Source: an uncultured Blautia sp.
Lineage (GTDB): Bacteria; Bacillota; Clostridia; Lachnospirales; Lachnospiraceae
Direction: 5' to 3'
Assembly (NCBI RefSeq): GCF_934371575.1
Contig: NZ_CAKRNY010000018.1
Location: 1 to 64,000, forward strand
DNA: 64,000 nucleotides
Below, piece after piece: positions 1 to 11,026 of the stretch. The first letter of the stretch is position 1; each line of letters begins with the position of its first letter. Under the pieces are notes generated by a model. The model ran no database searches, was not told the origin of the DNA, and saw nothing but the letters and a program-made list of their open reading frames with translations. Made by a program: the position numbers and the translations under genes.

Positions 1-168
<168 letters not shown>

Positions 169-342
169 AAAGTGTTTGATGCACTCAAGACAACCAACTA
201 GCTTAGTTATCTCTCGTCATTACTGTTTTAAAAGTTTTCATCCGAAAATGAATTGTATAAAGAAATTTTCGAGAATCGTATGTGTTTCACTGTTTAGTTA
301 TCAAGGTTGTTTCACTGTCGTTTTCTTTGTGACAGCTTGTTT
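169..342 (-). other. pre-16S leader of the rRNA operon
   Basis: This is the transcribed leader between the nearer rRNA promoter and the 16S gene. It holds a small stem of the form CTGTC...GACAG just after the predicted start, and further downstream AT-rich sequence of the kind used for pre-rRNA processing stems. A boxA-like antitermination element could lie near the TGATAACTAAACAG stretch, but I could not establish it. No coding potential is seen. Confidence 0.6.
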
Positions 343-371
343 ATTTTAACTCATCTTTATTTGTTTGTCAA
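343..371 (-). promoter_or_regulatory. rRNA promoter P2 (nearer to 16S)
   Basis: On the minus strand, TTGACA (371-366) and TAAAAT (348-343) are separated by exactly 17 bp. A perfect -35 box together with the A-rich tract upstream (UP-element-like) fits a strong rRNA promoter. Confidence 0.85.
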
Positions 372-437
372 GAACTTTTTTCAAGTTTTTTCAAAACTTT
401 TTTTCGATGATATTTCGTCTTCGTTGACGACTTGTCT

Positions 438-466
438 ACTTTACCATAAGTGTAAGGCTTTGTCAA
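438..466 (-). promoter_or_regulatory. rRNA promoter P1 (distal)
   Basis: On the minus strand, TTGACA (466-461) and TAAAGT (443-438) are 17 bp apart, about 95 bp upstream of the nearer promoter. It lies directly downstream of the tRNA-Ser gene. Tandem promoters are typical of Firmicute rRNA operons. Confidence 0.8.
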
Positions 467-513
467 CTACTTTTTTGAAATTTTTAAAAGTTTTTAACTT
501 TCAAAATTTCGAA

Positions 514-601
514 CGGAGAAGGAGGGATTTGAACCCTCGCGCCGCGTTAACGACCTATACCCTTAGCAGGGGCACCTCTTCGGCCTCTTGAGTACTTCTC
601 C
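514..601 (-). tRNA. tRNA-Ser (GCU)
   Basis: An 88-nt class II tRNA folds from the minus strand. The acceptor arm is GGAGAAG/CTTCTCC with discriminator G at 514. The T-arm contains GGTTCAAATCC. The anticodon loop CTGCTAA is closed by the stem TGCCC/GGGTA and reads GCU, which decodes AGC/AGU serine codons. A long variable arm, the hallmark of tRNA-Ser, follows. CCA is not encoded. The gene sits upstream of the rRNA operon with its own promoter and could also be cotranscribed with it. Confidence 0.95.
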
Positions 602-665
602 AGTCTCCGAACTACTTAACAAATGTTAAATTGTGGAGTTGCGCGTTTTTCATAGCGCATTTGTT

Positions 666-694
666 ATTATACTTAAAAGGGTACTTCTTGTCAA
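666..694 (-). promoter_or_regulatory. promoter of tRNA-Ser
   Basis: On the minus strand, TTGACA (694-689) and TATAAT (671-666), both perfect consensus boxes, are separated by 17 bp. The predicted start lies about 60 nt upstream of the tRNA. Confidence 0.9.
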
Positions 695-722
695 CAACTT
701 TTTTTAAGTTTTTTTATTTTTT

Positions 723-758
723 ATCAATAAAAAATTTTTAAGCAAGTGCAACATGCTT
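723..758 (-). terminator. probable terminator after the acyltransferase gene
   Basis: A short imperfect stem (AAGCA-GT / AC-TGCTT) directly follows the stop codon on the minus strand and is followed by an A/T-rich run with a TTTTTT tract. The stem is weak, so this is a modest call. Confidence 0.45.
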
Positions 759-760
759 TT

Positions 761-1477
761 TCAGTGCTTTTCATTTGCCTGAATGGTCTCTTCAATCCTT
801 CTTTTAACCTCTGCTGCGATCTCTGTTGATTTCATTTCTTTATATTCCTCATATTCCATTGGTTTCAAAAAATGAATCTGTACATTCAACATTTTGGCAG
901 ATCCGGTATCAAACGCTTTATAAGAATCAATCAGAGCAACCGGTACAATAGGACACTTGGCTTTCATTGCTGCTTTGAAACTTCCACCTTTAAATTCCTG
1001 TGGATGATTACCATTTTTGCTTCTGGTTCCTTCTGCAAAAATAAGATAGTTTCTTCCCGCTTTTACTTCTTTGGTTACGTTAATGATAACCTGCATAGAC
1101 TGTTTAATATCTTCTCTGTCAATCAGAAAAGCTTTCATACATGTGAATACCTGTTTTAAAAAAGGTACATTTCCCACTTCTTTTTTTGCTACCACTGAAA
1201 ATGGCACCGGGCATACTTCCATTATTGCAAGCACATCATATAAGCCCTGGTGATTTGGATAAAATATAAATCCATTCTGTGATGGTATATTCTCTACTCC
1301 ATATGCGTCTATATGAAGATTTCCACCCCGGTTGGCTGCATGGTCAATTTTTTTCAGCATAGCATAGCGCTGTTCCTCAGTATACTTATCCACATGTGAG
1401 GCATACCAGTTTAACATAAACCAATAATACGGTACAAACAAAATATTTTTTAATACCATAACAATAATTCTTTTCAT
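761..1477 (-). CDS. 1-acyl-sn-glycerol-3-phosphate acyltransferase family protein (PlsC-like)
   Basis: This is a membrane-associated lysophosphatidic acid acyltransferase of phospholipid synthesis, 238 aa, the usual size for the family. Block I is the NHQGLYD form of the HX4D catalytic motif, and block III is EGTRSKNG. A hydrophobic N-terminal stretch (MVLKNILFVPYYWFML) should anchor it at the membrane. The start at 1477 is chosen because AGGAG lies about 9 nt upstream; the longer frame to 1528 would begin inside the upstream gene's terminator hairpin. It is the last protein gene before tRNA-Ser. Which acyl donor it uses cannot be told from sequence. Confidence 0.88.
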   Translation of the reverse strand: MKRIIVMVLKNILFVPYYWFMLNWYASHVDKYTEEQRYAMLKKIDHAANRGGNLHIDAYGVENIPSQNGFIFYPNHQGLYDVLAIMEVCPVPFSVVAKKEVGNVPFLKQVFTCMKAFLIDREDIKQSMQVIINVTKEVKAGRNYLIFAEGTRSKNGNHPQEFKGGSFKAAMKAKCPIVPVALIDSYKAFDTGSAKMLNVQIHFLKPMEYEEYKEMKSTEIAAEVKRRIEETIQANEKH

Positions 1478-1502
1478 TTCGCAAACTCCTTTCCCATATG
1501 GC

Positions 1503-1541
1503 AAAAGGCTGCTGCAAGATCCTATCATCCTGCGGCAGCCT
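1503..1541 (-). terminator. terminator between the lipoprotein and PlsC-like genes
   Basis: On the minus strand AGGCTGC...GCAGCCT forms a long hairpin, with GCA/TGC pairs continuing inward, followed by TTTTG. It separates the gyrBA-lipoprotein unit from the acyltransferase gene, whose ribosome-binding site lies just downstream. Confidence 0.75.
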
Positions 1542-1547
1542 CCCCTT

Positions 1548-2111
1548 TTACTCTGCGTTCAGCTTATTAGCAATTTTTTCTTCATATCCCGGATTCTTTT
1601 TAATAAATACATTGTATGCTTTTGTATAACTCTTGTAAGAATCTGTAGTCATAAATTCAGCATAATCTGTGGCTGCCTGATTTCTCAGCTCATCTGTAAT
1701 ATCAGATGGCGGCATTACATAGTATTTTTTATCTTTTTTCTCCACCATATAGGTTCCAATACAGGGATATTCCTGCTCATTTTCCAAAACCAGATTATAT
1801 CTGATGTATACATACGTATAATTTCCGTTTTCAGAAATCTTGTCGCAGTCTTCGATTTTCACCTTGGCGGGTTTGTGAACTTCAAAATATTTCAAAGTAG
1901 CATCAATTTCACTCTGAAGAAGCTCATTCGTGTTCTTACTATCATTCTGGGTATAGCACTTCTTTACCTTCTTCTCACTTCCATTTACATAATTCTTTAT
2001 AAGTGCTTCCACTACTCCTTCGGGCGACTTATGGTTCACGCCACATCCGGACATTGCCATAACCACCATCATTGCAACACCCAGAATTAAAATTCTTGTT
2101 TTCTTTTTCAT
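1548..2111 (-). CDS. putative lipoprotein of unknown function
   Basis: I do not recognise the 187-aa product. The N-terminus is a lipoprotein signal: KKK, a hydrophobic core, then MAMSGC with the candidate lipidated cysteine at residue 23, so the mature protein should be membrane-tethered outside the cell. The mature part resembles small DUF4878-like folds (SPEGVVEALIKNYVNG near residue 29, then alternating Lys-rich strands), but that resemblance is only impressionistic. It starts 17 nt after gyrA and probably shares the gyrBA transcript. Confidence 0.75.
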   Translation of the reverse strand: MKKKTRILILGVAMMVVMAMSGCGVNHKSPEGVVEALIKNYVNGSEKKVKKCYTQNDSKNTNELLQSEIDATLKYFEVHKPAKVKIEDCDKISENGNYTYVYIRYNLVLENEQEYPCIGTYMVEKKDKKYYVMPPSDITDELRNQAATDYAEFMTTDSYKSYTKAYNVFIKKNPGYEEKIANKLNAE

Positions 2112-2128
2112 TGCTTCACAGATCCCTT

Positions 2129-4678
2129 TTATTCTTCTTCATTTGTATCCTGTGAATCCTCTACCTGGAAAACCTCTTCTGTTTTCTCGGTTGTTTCCTC
2201 ACTGCTGCCTGCAGAATTCTCTTCTGCTTTTTCGCGCACTTTGGCAACACTTGCCACAGTTACGCCTTCATCCAGATTGATCAGTTTCACTCCGGAGGTG
2301 ATTCTTCCAAGAATGGAAATTCCGGCACAGGTAATACGAATAATGATTCCCTCTGTGGTAATCATCATAATCTCGTTTTCTTCATTAACAGCCTTGGCGC
2401 CAATTACATTACCGGTTTTTTCAGTAATCTTATAGCACTTCACACCTTTACCGCCACGATTCTGGCAGGTAAATTCACTCATGGCAGTACGTTTACCCAT
2501 ACCATTCTCGGATACTACCAACAGATAATCTCCCTGAGAATTCAGCTGCATTGCCACAACTTCGTCACCTGCGTCAAGATTCATACCACGTACGCCCATA
2601 GAGCTTCTTCCGGTACTTCTCACGTCGGTTTCCTTAAAGCGGATACACATACCATCCTTTGTTACCAACATAATATCCCTGGTATTATCTGTAGCCTTAA
2701 CTTCAATAAGTTCATCGTCATCACGAAGTGTAATGGCAACAAGACCTGTCTTACGTACATTTGCATACTCTTCCATTGGTGTTTTCTTCACAAGACCATT
2801 CTTAGTCGCCATGACCAGATATTTGCCTTTTTCGAATTTACGCATAGGAATAACAGCTGTGATACGCTCTCCCGGCATAAGCTGCAGAAGGTTAACAATT
2901 GCAGTACCTCTTGCAGTTCTTCCTGCTTCCGGGATCTCGTATGCTTTCAGCCTGTATACACGTCCGGTATTAGTAAAGAACATCATATAATGATGTGTTG
3001 TAGTCATAAGCAGCTCTTCGATATAATCATCATCAATAGTCTGCATTCCCTTAATTCCACGTCCGCCTCTGTTCTGGCTTCGGAAGTTATCTACGGTCAT
3101 TCTCTTGATATAACCAAGCTTTGTCATAGTTATAACTGTATTCTCTCTTGGAATCAGATCTTCTGTGGAAAGATCATACACATCATATCCAATGGCAGTT
3201 CTTCTTTCATCACCATATTTCTCAGCGATTGCAAGGATTTCCTCTCTTACAACGCGAAGAAGAAGATTTCTGTCAGCAAGAATTGCCAGGAATTTACGGA
3301 TTTTTTCCTCTAATTCCGCATATTCAGCTTCCAGTTTTTCTCTTTCCAAACCGGTAAGAGCTCTCAGACGCATATCCACAATAGCCTGAGCCTGTACATC
3401 AGTCAGTTCAAATCTGTCAATCAATTCCTGCTTTGCAATCTGAACATTACGGGCAGCACGAATAATCCGAATAACTTCATCAATGTTATCCAGAGCCTTT
3501 AACAGACCTTCCAAAATATGGGCACGTTCCTGCGCTTTATTTAAATCATATTTGGTTCGTCTGGTTACAACATCTTCCTGATGTGCCAGATAATGTTCCA
3601 ACAGTTCTTTCAGATTGAGAACCTTAGGTACCAGGCTATCTCCCTGAGGAACTACGCAAAGCATGATTACGCCGAATGTGTCCTGAAGCTGAGTATGCTT
3701 ATAAAGCTGATTCAGAACAACATTTGCATTGGCATCTTTACGAAGATCAATACAAATCCGCATACCTTCACGGCTGGAATGGTCATTTAAATCTGTAATT
3801 CCGTCAATCTTCTTATCGCGGACAAGCTCAGCGATTTTCTCGATCAGACGTGCTTTGTTTACAAGATACGGAAGCTCTGTAACGATAATACGGGACTTTC
3901 CATTAGGCAGAGTCTCAATATTCGTTACCGCGCGCACACGGATCTTGCCTCGTCCGGTGCGATATGCCTCCTCGATTCCCCTTCTTCCAAGAATGGTAGC
4001 ACCTGTTGGAAAATCAGGACCTTTTACAACATCAAGAAGCTCTTCAATTGTAGTCTCTCTCTGTTCTTCGACTGTATTATCAATTATCTTTACAACTGCA
4101 TTCACAACCTCGCGAAGATTGTGAGGAGGAATATTAGTAGCCATACCAACCGCAATACCTGTAGTACCGTTTACCAGAAGATTCGGGAAACGAGACGGAA
4201 GCACCTTTGGTTCTCTCTCTGTTTCATCGAAGTTCGGCTGGAAATCTACTGTATCTTTGTTAATATCAGCCAGCATTTCCATGGAAATTTTGCTGAGACG
4301 GGCCTCTGTATATCGCATGGCAGCTGCGCCGTCACCATCCACAGAACCGAAGTTTCCATGTCCGTCAACAAGCGGATAGCGGAAAGACCAGTCCTGAGCC
4401 ATATTTACAAGTGCTCCGTAAATAGAGCTGTCACCATGAGGATGATATTTACCCATGGTATCACCGACGATACGGGCGCATTTACGATGCGGCTTATCCG
4501 GACCGTTGTTCAATTCAATCATAGAATACAGTACTCTTCGCTGTACCGGTTTCAAACCATCCCTTACATCCGGAAGTGCTCTTGAGGCAATAACGCTCAT
4601 GGCATATTCGATGTAAGATTCTTTCATGGTTTTTTCCAGATCCACCTCATGGACCTGGTCAAAAATCTTGTCATCCAT
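2129..4678 (-). CDS. gyrA: DNA gyrase subunit A
   Basis: Breakage-reunion subunit of the type II topoisomerase that introduces negative supercoils, 849 aa, full length. The catalytic tyrosine lies in [10 protein letters not shown] (near residue 126). The quinolone-binding segment reads [17 protein letters not shown] at 80-96. The GyrA box QNRGGRG occurs twice, first opening the C-terminal beta-pinwheel and then as QNRGGKG later in it. The C-terminus has an acidic tail rich in Glu/Thr. It follows gyrB by 15 nt and is certainly cotranscribed. Residue 88 (Gly) aligns with E. coli Asp87; see findings. Confidence 0.98.
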   Translation of the reverse strand: MDDKIFDQVHEVDLEKTMKESYIEYAMSVIASRALPDVRDGLKPVQRRVLYSMIELNNGPDKPHRKCARIVGDTMGKYHPHGDSSIYGALVNMAQDWSFRYPLVDGHGNFGSVDGDGAAAMRYTEARLSKISMEMLADINKDTVDFQPNFDETEREPKVLPSRFPNLLVNGTTGIAVGMATNIPPHNLREVVNAVVKIIDNTVEEQRETTIEELLDVVKGPDFPTGATILGRRGIEEAYRTGRGKIRVRAVTNIETLPNGKSRIIVTELPYLVNKARLIEKIAELVRDKKIDGITDLNDHSSREGMRICIDLRKDANANVVLNQLYKHTQLQDTFGVIMLCVVPQGDSLVPKVLNLKELLEHYLAHQEDVVTRRTKYDLNKAQERAHILEGLLKALDNIDEVIRIIRAARNVQIAKQELIDRFELTDVQAQAIVDMRLRALTGLEREKLEAEYAELEEKIRKFLAILADRNLLLRVVREEILAIAEKYGDERRTAIGYDVYDLSTEDLIPRENTVITMTKLGYIKRMTVDNFRSQNRGGRGIKGMQTIDDDYIEELLMTTTHHYMMFFTNTGRVYRLKAYEIPEAGRTARGTAIVNLLQLMPGERITAVIPMRKFEKGKYLVMATKNGLVKKTPMEEYANVRKTGLVAITLRDDDELIEVKATDNTRDIMLVTKDGMCIRFKETDVRSTGRSSMGVRGMNLDAGDEVVAMQLNSQGDYLLVVSENGMGKRTAMSEFTCQNRGGKGVKCYKITEKTGNVIGAKAVNEENEIMMITTEGIIIRITCAGISILGRITSGVKLINLDEGVTVASVAKVREKAEENSAGSSEETTEKTEEVFQVEDSQDTNEEE

Positions 4679-4693
4679 ATTGTTCTATCTCCC

Positions 4694-6640
<1,947 letters not shown>

Positions 6641-6652
6641 TTAAGCGGATAT

Positions 6653-6675
6653 TCCAGATCCGCTTTGCTTCTTGT
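6653..6675 (-). other. hairpin in the gyrB leader
   Basis: AAGCGGAT and ATCCGCTT, an 8-bp perfect stem with a 7-nt loop, lie in the untranslated leader about 37 nt upstream of the gyrB start. The same 17-nt core, ATCTGGAATATCCGCTT, occurs again at about 47433. The function is unknown. Confidence 0.55.
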
Positions 6676-6709
6676 TCATTCCTGTTTTTGCGCATAAAAA
6701 TACAAATTT

Positions 6710-6738
6710 ATTATATCATAAAATCCCCGTTTTTGCCA
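6710..6738 (-). promoter_or_regulatory. promoter of gyrBA
   Basis: TATAAT (6715-6710) has a 17-bp spacer to TGGCAA (6738-6733). The -10 box is perfect and the -35 box is poor. It lies between the rsmI terminator and gyrB, so gyrBA has its own promoter. Gyrase promoters are often supercoiling-sensitive, but nothing in the sequence proves that here. Confidence 0.6.
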
Positions 6739-6760
6739 GTTAAATGCCATTTCCTGATGT

Positions 6761-6805
6761 AAAAAAAACAGCGTATTTTCAACGAATATCCGTCAAAAAT
6801 ACGCC
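6761..6805 (-). terminator. terminator of the speA-holB-rsmI operon
   Basis: On the minus strand GCGTATTTT...AAAATACGC, with ACG/CGT continuing the stem, is followed by TGTTTTTTTT. It lies 18 nt after the rsmI stop. Confidence 0.88.
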
Positions 6806-6822
6806 TTATCATATACTGTTAT

Positions 6823-7668
6823 CTATTTTACTTCCAGTAATGCCTGATAAATGTCTCTTTTCGTCACGCCACGGTCTTTAGCAACCATTTTCATAGCCTC
6901 TTTACGTGCTATTCCCTGATTCTCATAAATCGCCATGTGTTCTTCAATCGACACATCATTCCAGGATTCCTGTGCCTCCATCTCCATTTCTTTCCGATTT
7001 CTTCCCTCAATTACCAGTACACATTCTCCAAGGGGTTTCTGATCCCTGTAAAAGGCAATCAGATCTTCTATGGTAGTCCGAAATGCAGTTTCATGCTTTT
7101 TGGTCAGTTCCCTGCAAAGGGTCATTCTGCGGTTTCCGAGAGCCTGATACACTTCCTGAAGAGTCCCGACCAGATGATGTGGTGCCTCGTACAGAATAAT
7201 GGTACGTGTTTCATTTTTCAGTTCTTCCAGAATGGCTTTTCGCTCCTTTTTGTCAGAAGGTAAAAATGCCTCGAATGCAAACCTGCGTGTGGAAAGTCCG
7301 GACAAAGTCAGTGCCGTAATACATGCTGCCGGTCCCGGAAGAGAGGTTACCTCAATGCCTGCATCATAGCACATGGCAGCCAGCACTTCACCGGGATCAG
7401 AAATCCCCGGAGTTCCTGCATCTGTGATCAATGCCACATTCATCCCCTGCTGCATTTTCTCAATGAGAGTATAAGCTTTCTCCACTTTGTTGTACTCATG
7501 ATAACTGGTCATCGGTGTTTTTATGTCAAAATGATTGAGAAGCTTGATGCTGTTGCGGGTATCTTCCGCAGCAATTAAGTCCACTTCCTTCAGAACACGG
7601 AGCACACGAAGCGTGATATCCTCCAGATTTCCAATTGGTGTGGCGCATAAATATAATTTACCGCTCAT
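6823..7668 (-). CDS. rsmI: 16S rRNA (cytidine1402-2'-O)-methyltransferase
   Basis: SAM-dependent enzyme that 2'-O-methylates C1402 in the 16S decoding centre. 281 aa, full length. The tetrapyrrole-methylase fold is clear: LYLCATPIGNLEDITLRVL at the N-terminus, AEDTRNSIKLLNHF, the TDAGTPGISDPG loop near residue 82, and SLPGPAACITAL. The C-terminal extension (MEAQESWNDVSIEEHM...) is the usual linker to a small helical tail (GVTKRDIYQALLEVK). It is the last gene of the holB-ricT-trmN6-rsmI run, the same order as Bacillus subtilis holB-yaaT-yabB-yabC. Confidence 0.96.
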   Translation of the reverse strand: MSGKLYLCATPIGNLEDITLRVLRVLKEVDLIAAEDTRNSIKLLNHFDIKTPMTSYHEYNKVEKAYTLIEKMQQGMNVALITDAGTPGISDPGEVLAAMCYDAGIEVTSLPGPAACITALTLSGLSTRRFAFEAFLPSDKKERKAILEELKNETRTIILYEAPHHLVGTLQEVYQALGNRRMTLCRELTKKHETAFRTTIEDLIAFYRDQKPLGECVLVIEGRNRKEMEMEAQESWNDVSIEEHMAIYENQGIARKEAMKMVAKDRGVTKRDIYQALLEVK

Positions 7669-7689
7669 GTTTTTCTCCCTTTTTCAATC

Positions 7690-8430
7690 TTAGATCATAT
7701 CATACAATTCCAGAATATCCTTTGTATAAACACCCGGTTTCTCATATACGATCAGTGGTCTTTCCACTGTTATCCTGGAATTTCCGCCTTTCAAAGCCTC
7801 TATAAGCACCATATTAGGCTCCCGGTCAATATATGGGTAAACAAGCTGCATACGTTTTGGTTCCAGCTTATATTTTGTCAGTACATTCATAATTTCAGTT
7901 AATCGGAACGGTCTGTGCACCATGTAAAAACGGCCCCTGTCTCCAAGAAGCTTAGAAGCCTGACTTACCACATCCTCCAGGGTACAGAGAATCTCATGTC
8001 TTGCAATTGCCTTTGGCATATGAGGATTGGTCAGTCCGTGCTGCCCGATCATATAAGGTGGATTACATGTGACAACATGAAAGGAAGCTGTCCCGAAAAT
8101 GCTGACAGCCTCCTTAATATCCCCCTGTCTGATACTTACCCTGTCCTCCAGGTTATTGTATTTCACACTTCTTGATGCCATCTCGGCACATTCTTCCTGA
8201 ATCTCCAGACCTGTAAAATGCTCTCCCGGGGTCTTGGAGGCAAGGAGCACCGGTATAATGCCGGTTCCTGTCCCCATATCGAGAACTCTCTCCCCGTTTT
8301 TCACCTTTGCAAATCCCGACAAAAGAACAGCGTCCATACCGAAGCAGAATTTCCGGGGATCCTGAATGATGTAATATCCATTCTGCAGATCGTCTACCCT
8401 TTCATTCTCCTTCACAAGATCATTAATCAT
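7690..8430 (-). CDS. trmN6: tRNA1(Val) (adenine37-N6)-methyltransferase family protein
   Basis: Class I Rossmann methyltransferase of 246 aa. Motif I is VLDMGTGTGIIPVLLA (about 50-65) and the N6-adenine catalytic motif is CNPPYM (about 125). In E. coli the orthologue (YfiC) methylates A37 of tRNA1Val; in Firmicutes the orthologue is YabB, and the target is inferred by homology only. The start overlaps the 3' end of ricT by 8 nt, indicating translational coupling. Confidence 0.88.
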   Translation of the reverse strand: MINDLVKENERVDDLQNGYYIIQDPRKFCFGMDAVLLSGFAKVKNGERVLDMGTGTGIIPVLLASKTPGEHFTGLEIQEECAEMASRSVKYNNLEDRVSIRQGDIKEAVSIFGTASFHVVTCNPPYMIGQHGLTNPHMPKAIARHEILCTLEDVVSQASKLLGDRGRFYMVHRPFRLTEIMNVLTKYKLEPKRMQLVYPYIDREPNMVLIEALKGGNSRITVERPLIVYEKPGVYTKDILELYDMI

Positions 8431-9322
8431 TTAATTTGGAATCTCCCTTTTTATCTTCCAGATCCTGCAGTTCCCTTAATTCCTGTTCAGATACCTTAAC
8501 TTTCTTTTTTCTGGAACGGAATTTCAAATCACTTACAGGGAATTCCTGAATTTCCTTCTCATCACCGATTTCTACAACTACCTTTACAAGCTGGCGAAGT
8601 ACATTTACACTCTGTACATTGCCCTGGATTCCATCCGGAGTAGTTACTGTATCTCCGATTCCCGGAAGTCTGCGATTCAGCTCTTCATAGGTCTCCTGCT
8701 CATTCTTCAGACAGCACATGAGTCTTCCGCATACACCTGAAATCTTTGTCTGATTCAGAGAAAGATTCTGCTCCTTTGCCATTCTGATAGATACGGGAGC
8801 AAATTCAGAAAGATAGGTATGGCAGCAAAGACATCTGCCACAAATACCAATTCCTCCAAGAATCTTGGTCTCATCCCTTACACCAATCTGGCGAAGCTCA
8901 ATTCTTGTTTTGAAAATAGATGCCAGATCCTTTACCAGCTGACGGAAATCAATTCTGCCATCTGCTGTAAAGTAAAACAGCACTTTATTATTATCAAAAG
9001 TATACTCTGCATCGATCAGTTTCATCTCAAGTCCATGCTCGCGAATCTTCTTCTGGCAGATTTTGAAAGCATCCTTCTCACGCTCTCTGTTATACTTCTC
9101 TCTGTCATCATCATCCTGGGTAGCTACACGAAGTACTTCCTTCAACGGATGCACAACCTCATCATCGGCTACCTCCTTAGGTGCAAGCACCACCTTTCCA
9201 TACTCAACACCGCGGGCTGTCTCCACAATTACATGATCACCCGGTCTTACTTTATAGTTCTTCGGATTGAAGTAATAGATTTTACCTACATTCCGAAATC
9301 TTACGCCTACAACTTTTGCCAT
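8423..9322 (-). CDS. ricT: PSP1-domain protein RicT (YaaT), RNase Y regulator
   Basis: RicT forms the RicA-RicF-RicT complex that carries Fe-S clusters and directs RNase Y cleavage of mRNAs (known in B. subtilis). The 299-aa product starts at MAKVVGVRFRNVGK after GGGAGAAATAGA; the longer frame to 9364 would overlap holB deeply, so I reject it. The cysteine-rich motif CGRCLCC...CGRLMCC near 160-195 is the diagnostic cluster ligand set. A basic tail SRKKKVK follows. The start is 1 nt from the holB stop. Confidence 0.93.
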   Translation of the reverse strand: MAKVVGVRFRNVGKIYYFNPKNYKVRPGDHVIVETARGVEYGKVVLAPKEVADDEVVHPLKEVLRVATQDDDDREKYNREREKDAFKICQKKIREHGLEMKLIDAEYTFDNNKVLFYFTADGRIDFRQLVKDLASIFKTRIELRQIGVRDETKILGGIGICGRCLCCHTYLSEFAPVSIRMAKEQNLSLNQTKISGVCGRLMCCLKNEQETYEELNRRLPGIGDTVTTPDGIQGNVQSVNVLRQLVKVVVEIGDEKEIQEFPVSDLKFRSRKKKVKVSEQELRELQDLEDKKGDSKLND

Positions 9323-9323
9323 T

Positions 9324-10313
9324 CTATTTCTCCCTGATTGTAAGGAACAGAAGCTCAAGAGCAAGTTCTGTATTTACATTTGCACGAAGTCTTACCTTCG
9401 TCTTCTCAAGTGCATCCAGAATCTTCTCAAGATTCTCATAAGAACGCTGGCTTGCCTGCTCCCTTATATAATTTATTTCCTGCTTGAACACAAGATTATC
9501 AACTTCTCTGGTGGCCTTGAACATCAATACATCACGGAACCAGAACTGGAAAATATCCAGATAATCGCTGATATTCTGCTTGTCATTGGAAAGATCCCTG
9601 ATTGCTTCTGTGAGCTCATATACTTCCATGCCGTCTGCATTTTTCAAAATACGAAGAGCATTCTGGGTCATATCTGCAAAATCCTGAGATGTAGCTGCCT
9701 GTTTCGCTCTTCCAATACTTCCGTGAGCGTAGGAAGCATCAATCTCCGCCTGATAATCCGGTATATGAAGATGTTCCATCAGATACTTCTTCACCAGCCC
9801 GTCATCTACTACTTTCAGGTCCAGACGCACGCATCTGGAACGGATTGTCGGCAGCAGGGAATCAATATTGCTTGTAAGAAGCATAATAACTGCATATTCC
9901 GGCGGCTCCTCGATAGTCTTCAAAAGAGCATTCTGCGCCTGTGGATTCAATAATTCTGCATTTGCCACAATATATATCTTATACGGACTACAGTATGGCT
10001 TAATATCCACATCATTGATCACCTGTTCCCTGATCTCGTCAATTGTAATAACATTCGGCTTCTCATGAGTCACCATAATGATATCAGGATGATTCTTGCC
10101 GATTGCCTTCTTACAGGAATCGCAATGTCCGCATGGCTCTGTACCACCTTCTTCGCACTGCAATGTCATGGCATAAGTTCCTGCCAGTAATTTCTTTCCT
10201 GAACCAGGGTCACCTGTAAAAATATATGAATGGGACACTTTCTCTGTTTCTATGGCATTCTTCAAATGTCTGATTATTTCCTCATGTCCTATAATATCGT
10301 TAAACCCTAACAT
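9324..10313 (-). CDS. holB: DNA polymerase III delta' subunit
   Basis: Clamp-loader AAA+ subunit, 329 aa. The P-loop-like segment is GDPGSGKK (about 37-44), the zinc-finger cysteines follow (CEEGGTEPCGHCDSC), and the sensor/arginine finger is SRC (TIRSRCVRL). The C-terminal collar region is helical. I place the start at the ATG at 10313 (MLGFNDIIGHE) because GAGGTG sits at good spacing; the GTG at 10322 is too close to the Shine-Dalgarno. Position between the nucleotide kinase gene and ricT is conserved in Firmicutes. Confidence 0.94.
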   Translation of the reverse strand: MLGFNDIIGHEEIIRHLKNAIETEKVSHSYIFTGDPGSGKKLLAGTYAMTLQCEEGGTEPCGHCDSCKKAIGKNHPDIIMVTHEKPNVITIDEIREQVINDVDIKPYCSPYKIYIVANAELLNPQAQNALLKTIEEPPEYAVIMLLTSNIDSLLPTIRSRCVRLDLKVVDDGLVKKYLMEHLHIPDYQAEIDASYAHGSIGRAKQAATSQDFADMTQNALRILKNADGMEVYELTEAIRDLSNDKQNISDYLDIFQFWFRDVLMFKATREVDNLVFKQEINYIREQASQRSYENLEKILDALEKTKVRLRANVNTELALELLFLTIREK

Positions 10314-10423
10314 CGGAATCACCTCACCCTTATCATTTTGTACAAATACTATCTGACTGTATTCCTCTTAATTCTATCATGTACAGCAAAATCATGCCAT
10401 AGTTTTTTATGAATTTATTATGA

Positions 10424-11008
10424 TTATGATTGTCTGATATATTCAGCAATCTCGTCTACGCATTCATCTAAATCAATATTTTGGAACCTTCTCACAATCC
10501 CGGCAGCAGCAATTTTTTCTTCTGCAAAATCCTCCTGATCAGCAAGAAATCTCCGGCACATTTCCTCATACCGTGGTGTCTTCTGGCTGCGTTCCCTGCT
10601 CAATGCTCTCGCAAGGCGTTCCCCATCCTCAACTTCAATATAAACAGGACAAAGTACCTCTTTGCCATAGTATTCTCTCATTTTCACATAAGATTCCAAT
10701 GTACCGATTCCCAGATAATCAGATTCTTCCAGCTTTATCTGCCCATCATCTGCTGTAAAATAAGTCCAGATCCCATGTACGGTCTGATAAGCCCTTGCTT
10801 CGATCAGACTTCCCTTACTTCGAAATTCTTCTAATTTTCTGTCATCTACAAAATAATATTGTTTGCCTTCTTCTTCCTCTGCCCTGATTGGTCTTGTGGT
10901 ATACAAAACAAGCTTTTTCAGTCCAAGCTCCCTGCGAGCTGCCAGTCTTGCATAAATGTGATCCTTTCCAGACGCACTTTTTCCCATAATGTAAAATATT
11001 TTTCCCAT
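10424..11008 (-). CDS. guanylate kinase-like nucleotide kinase
   Basis: P-loop kinase of 194 aa in the guanylate kinase family: nucleotide-binding loop IMGKSASGKD at 7-16, then the NMP-binding segment TTRPIRAEEEEGKQYYFV (about 38-55), which matches the TTR-PR-GE-G-DY-FV pattern of GMP kinases. The P-loop ends in GKD rather than GKS/T, as in some phage dNMP kinases. It lies 18 nt downstream of speA and upstream of holB, exactly the slot held by thymidylate kinase (tmk) in B. subtilis. The substrate could be GMP, dTMP or another monophosphate; sequence alone favours a guanylate kinase fold. Confidence 0.75.
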   Translation of the reverse strand: MGKIFYIMGKSASGKDHIYARLAARRELGLKKLVLYTTRPIRAEEEEGKQYYFVDDRKLEEFRSKGSLIEARAYQTVHGIWTYFTADDGQIKLEESDYLGIGTLESYVKMREYYGKEVLCPVYIEVEDGERLARALSRERSQKTPRYEEMCRRFLADQEDFAEEKIAAAGIVRRFQNIDLDECVDEIAEYIRQS

Positions 11009-11026
11009 AAATTTTCAGGCAGTGGT

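Noticed and set aside
307..591. Plus-strand ORF of 94 aa
   Set aside because: It crosses the two rRNA promoters and the tRNA-Ser gene on the other strand and has no ribosome site.
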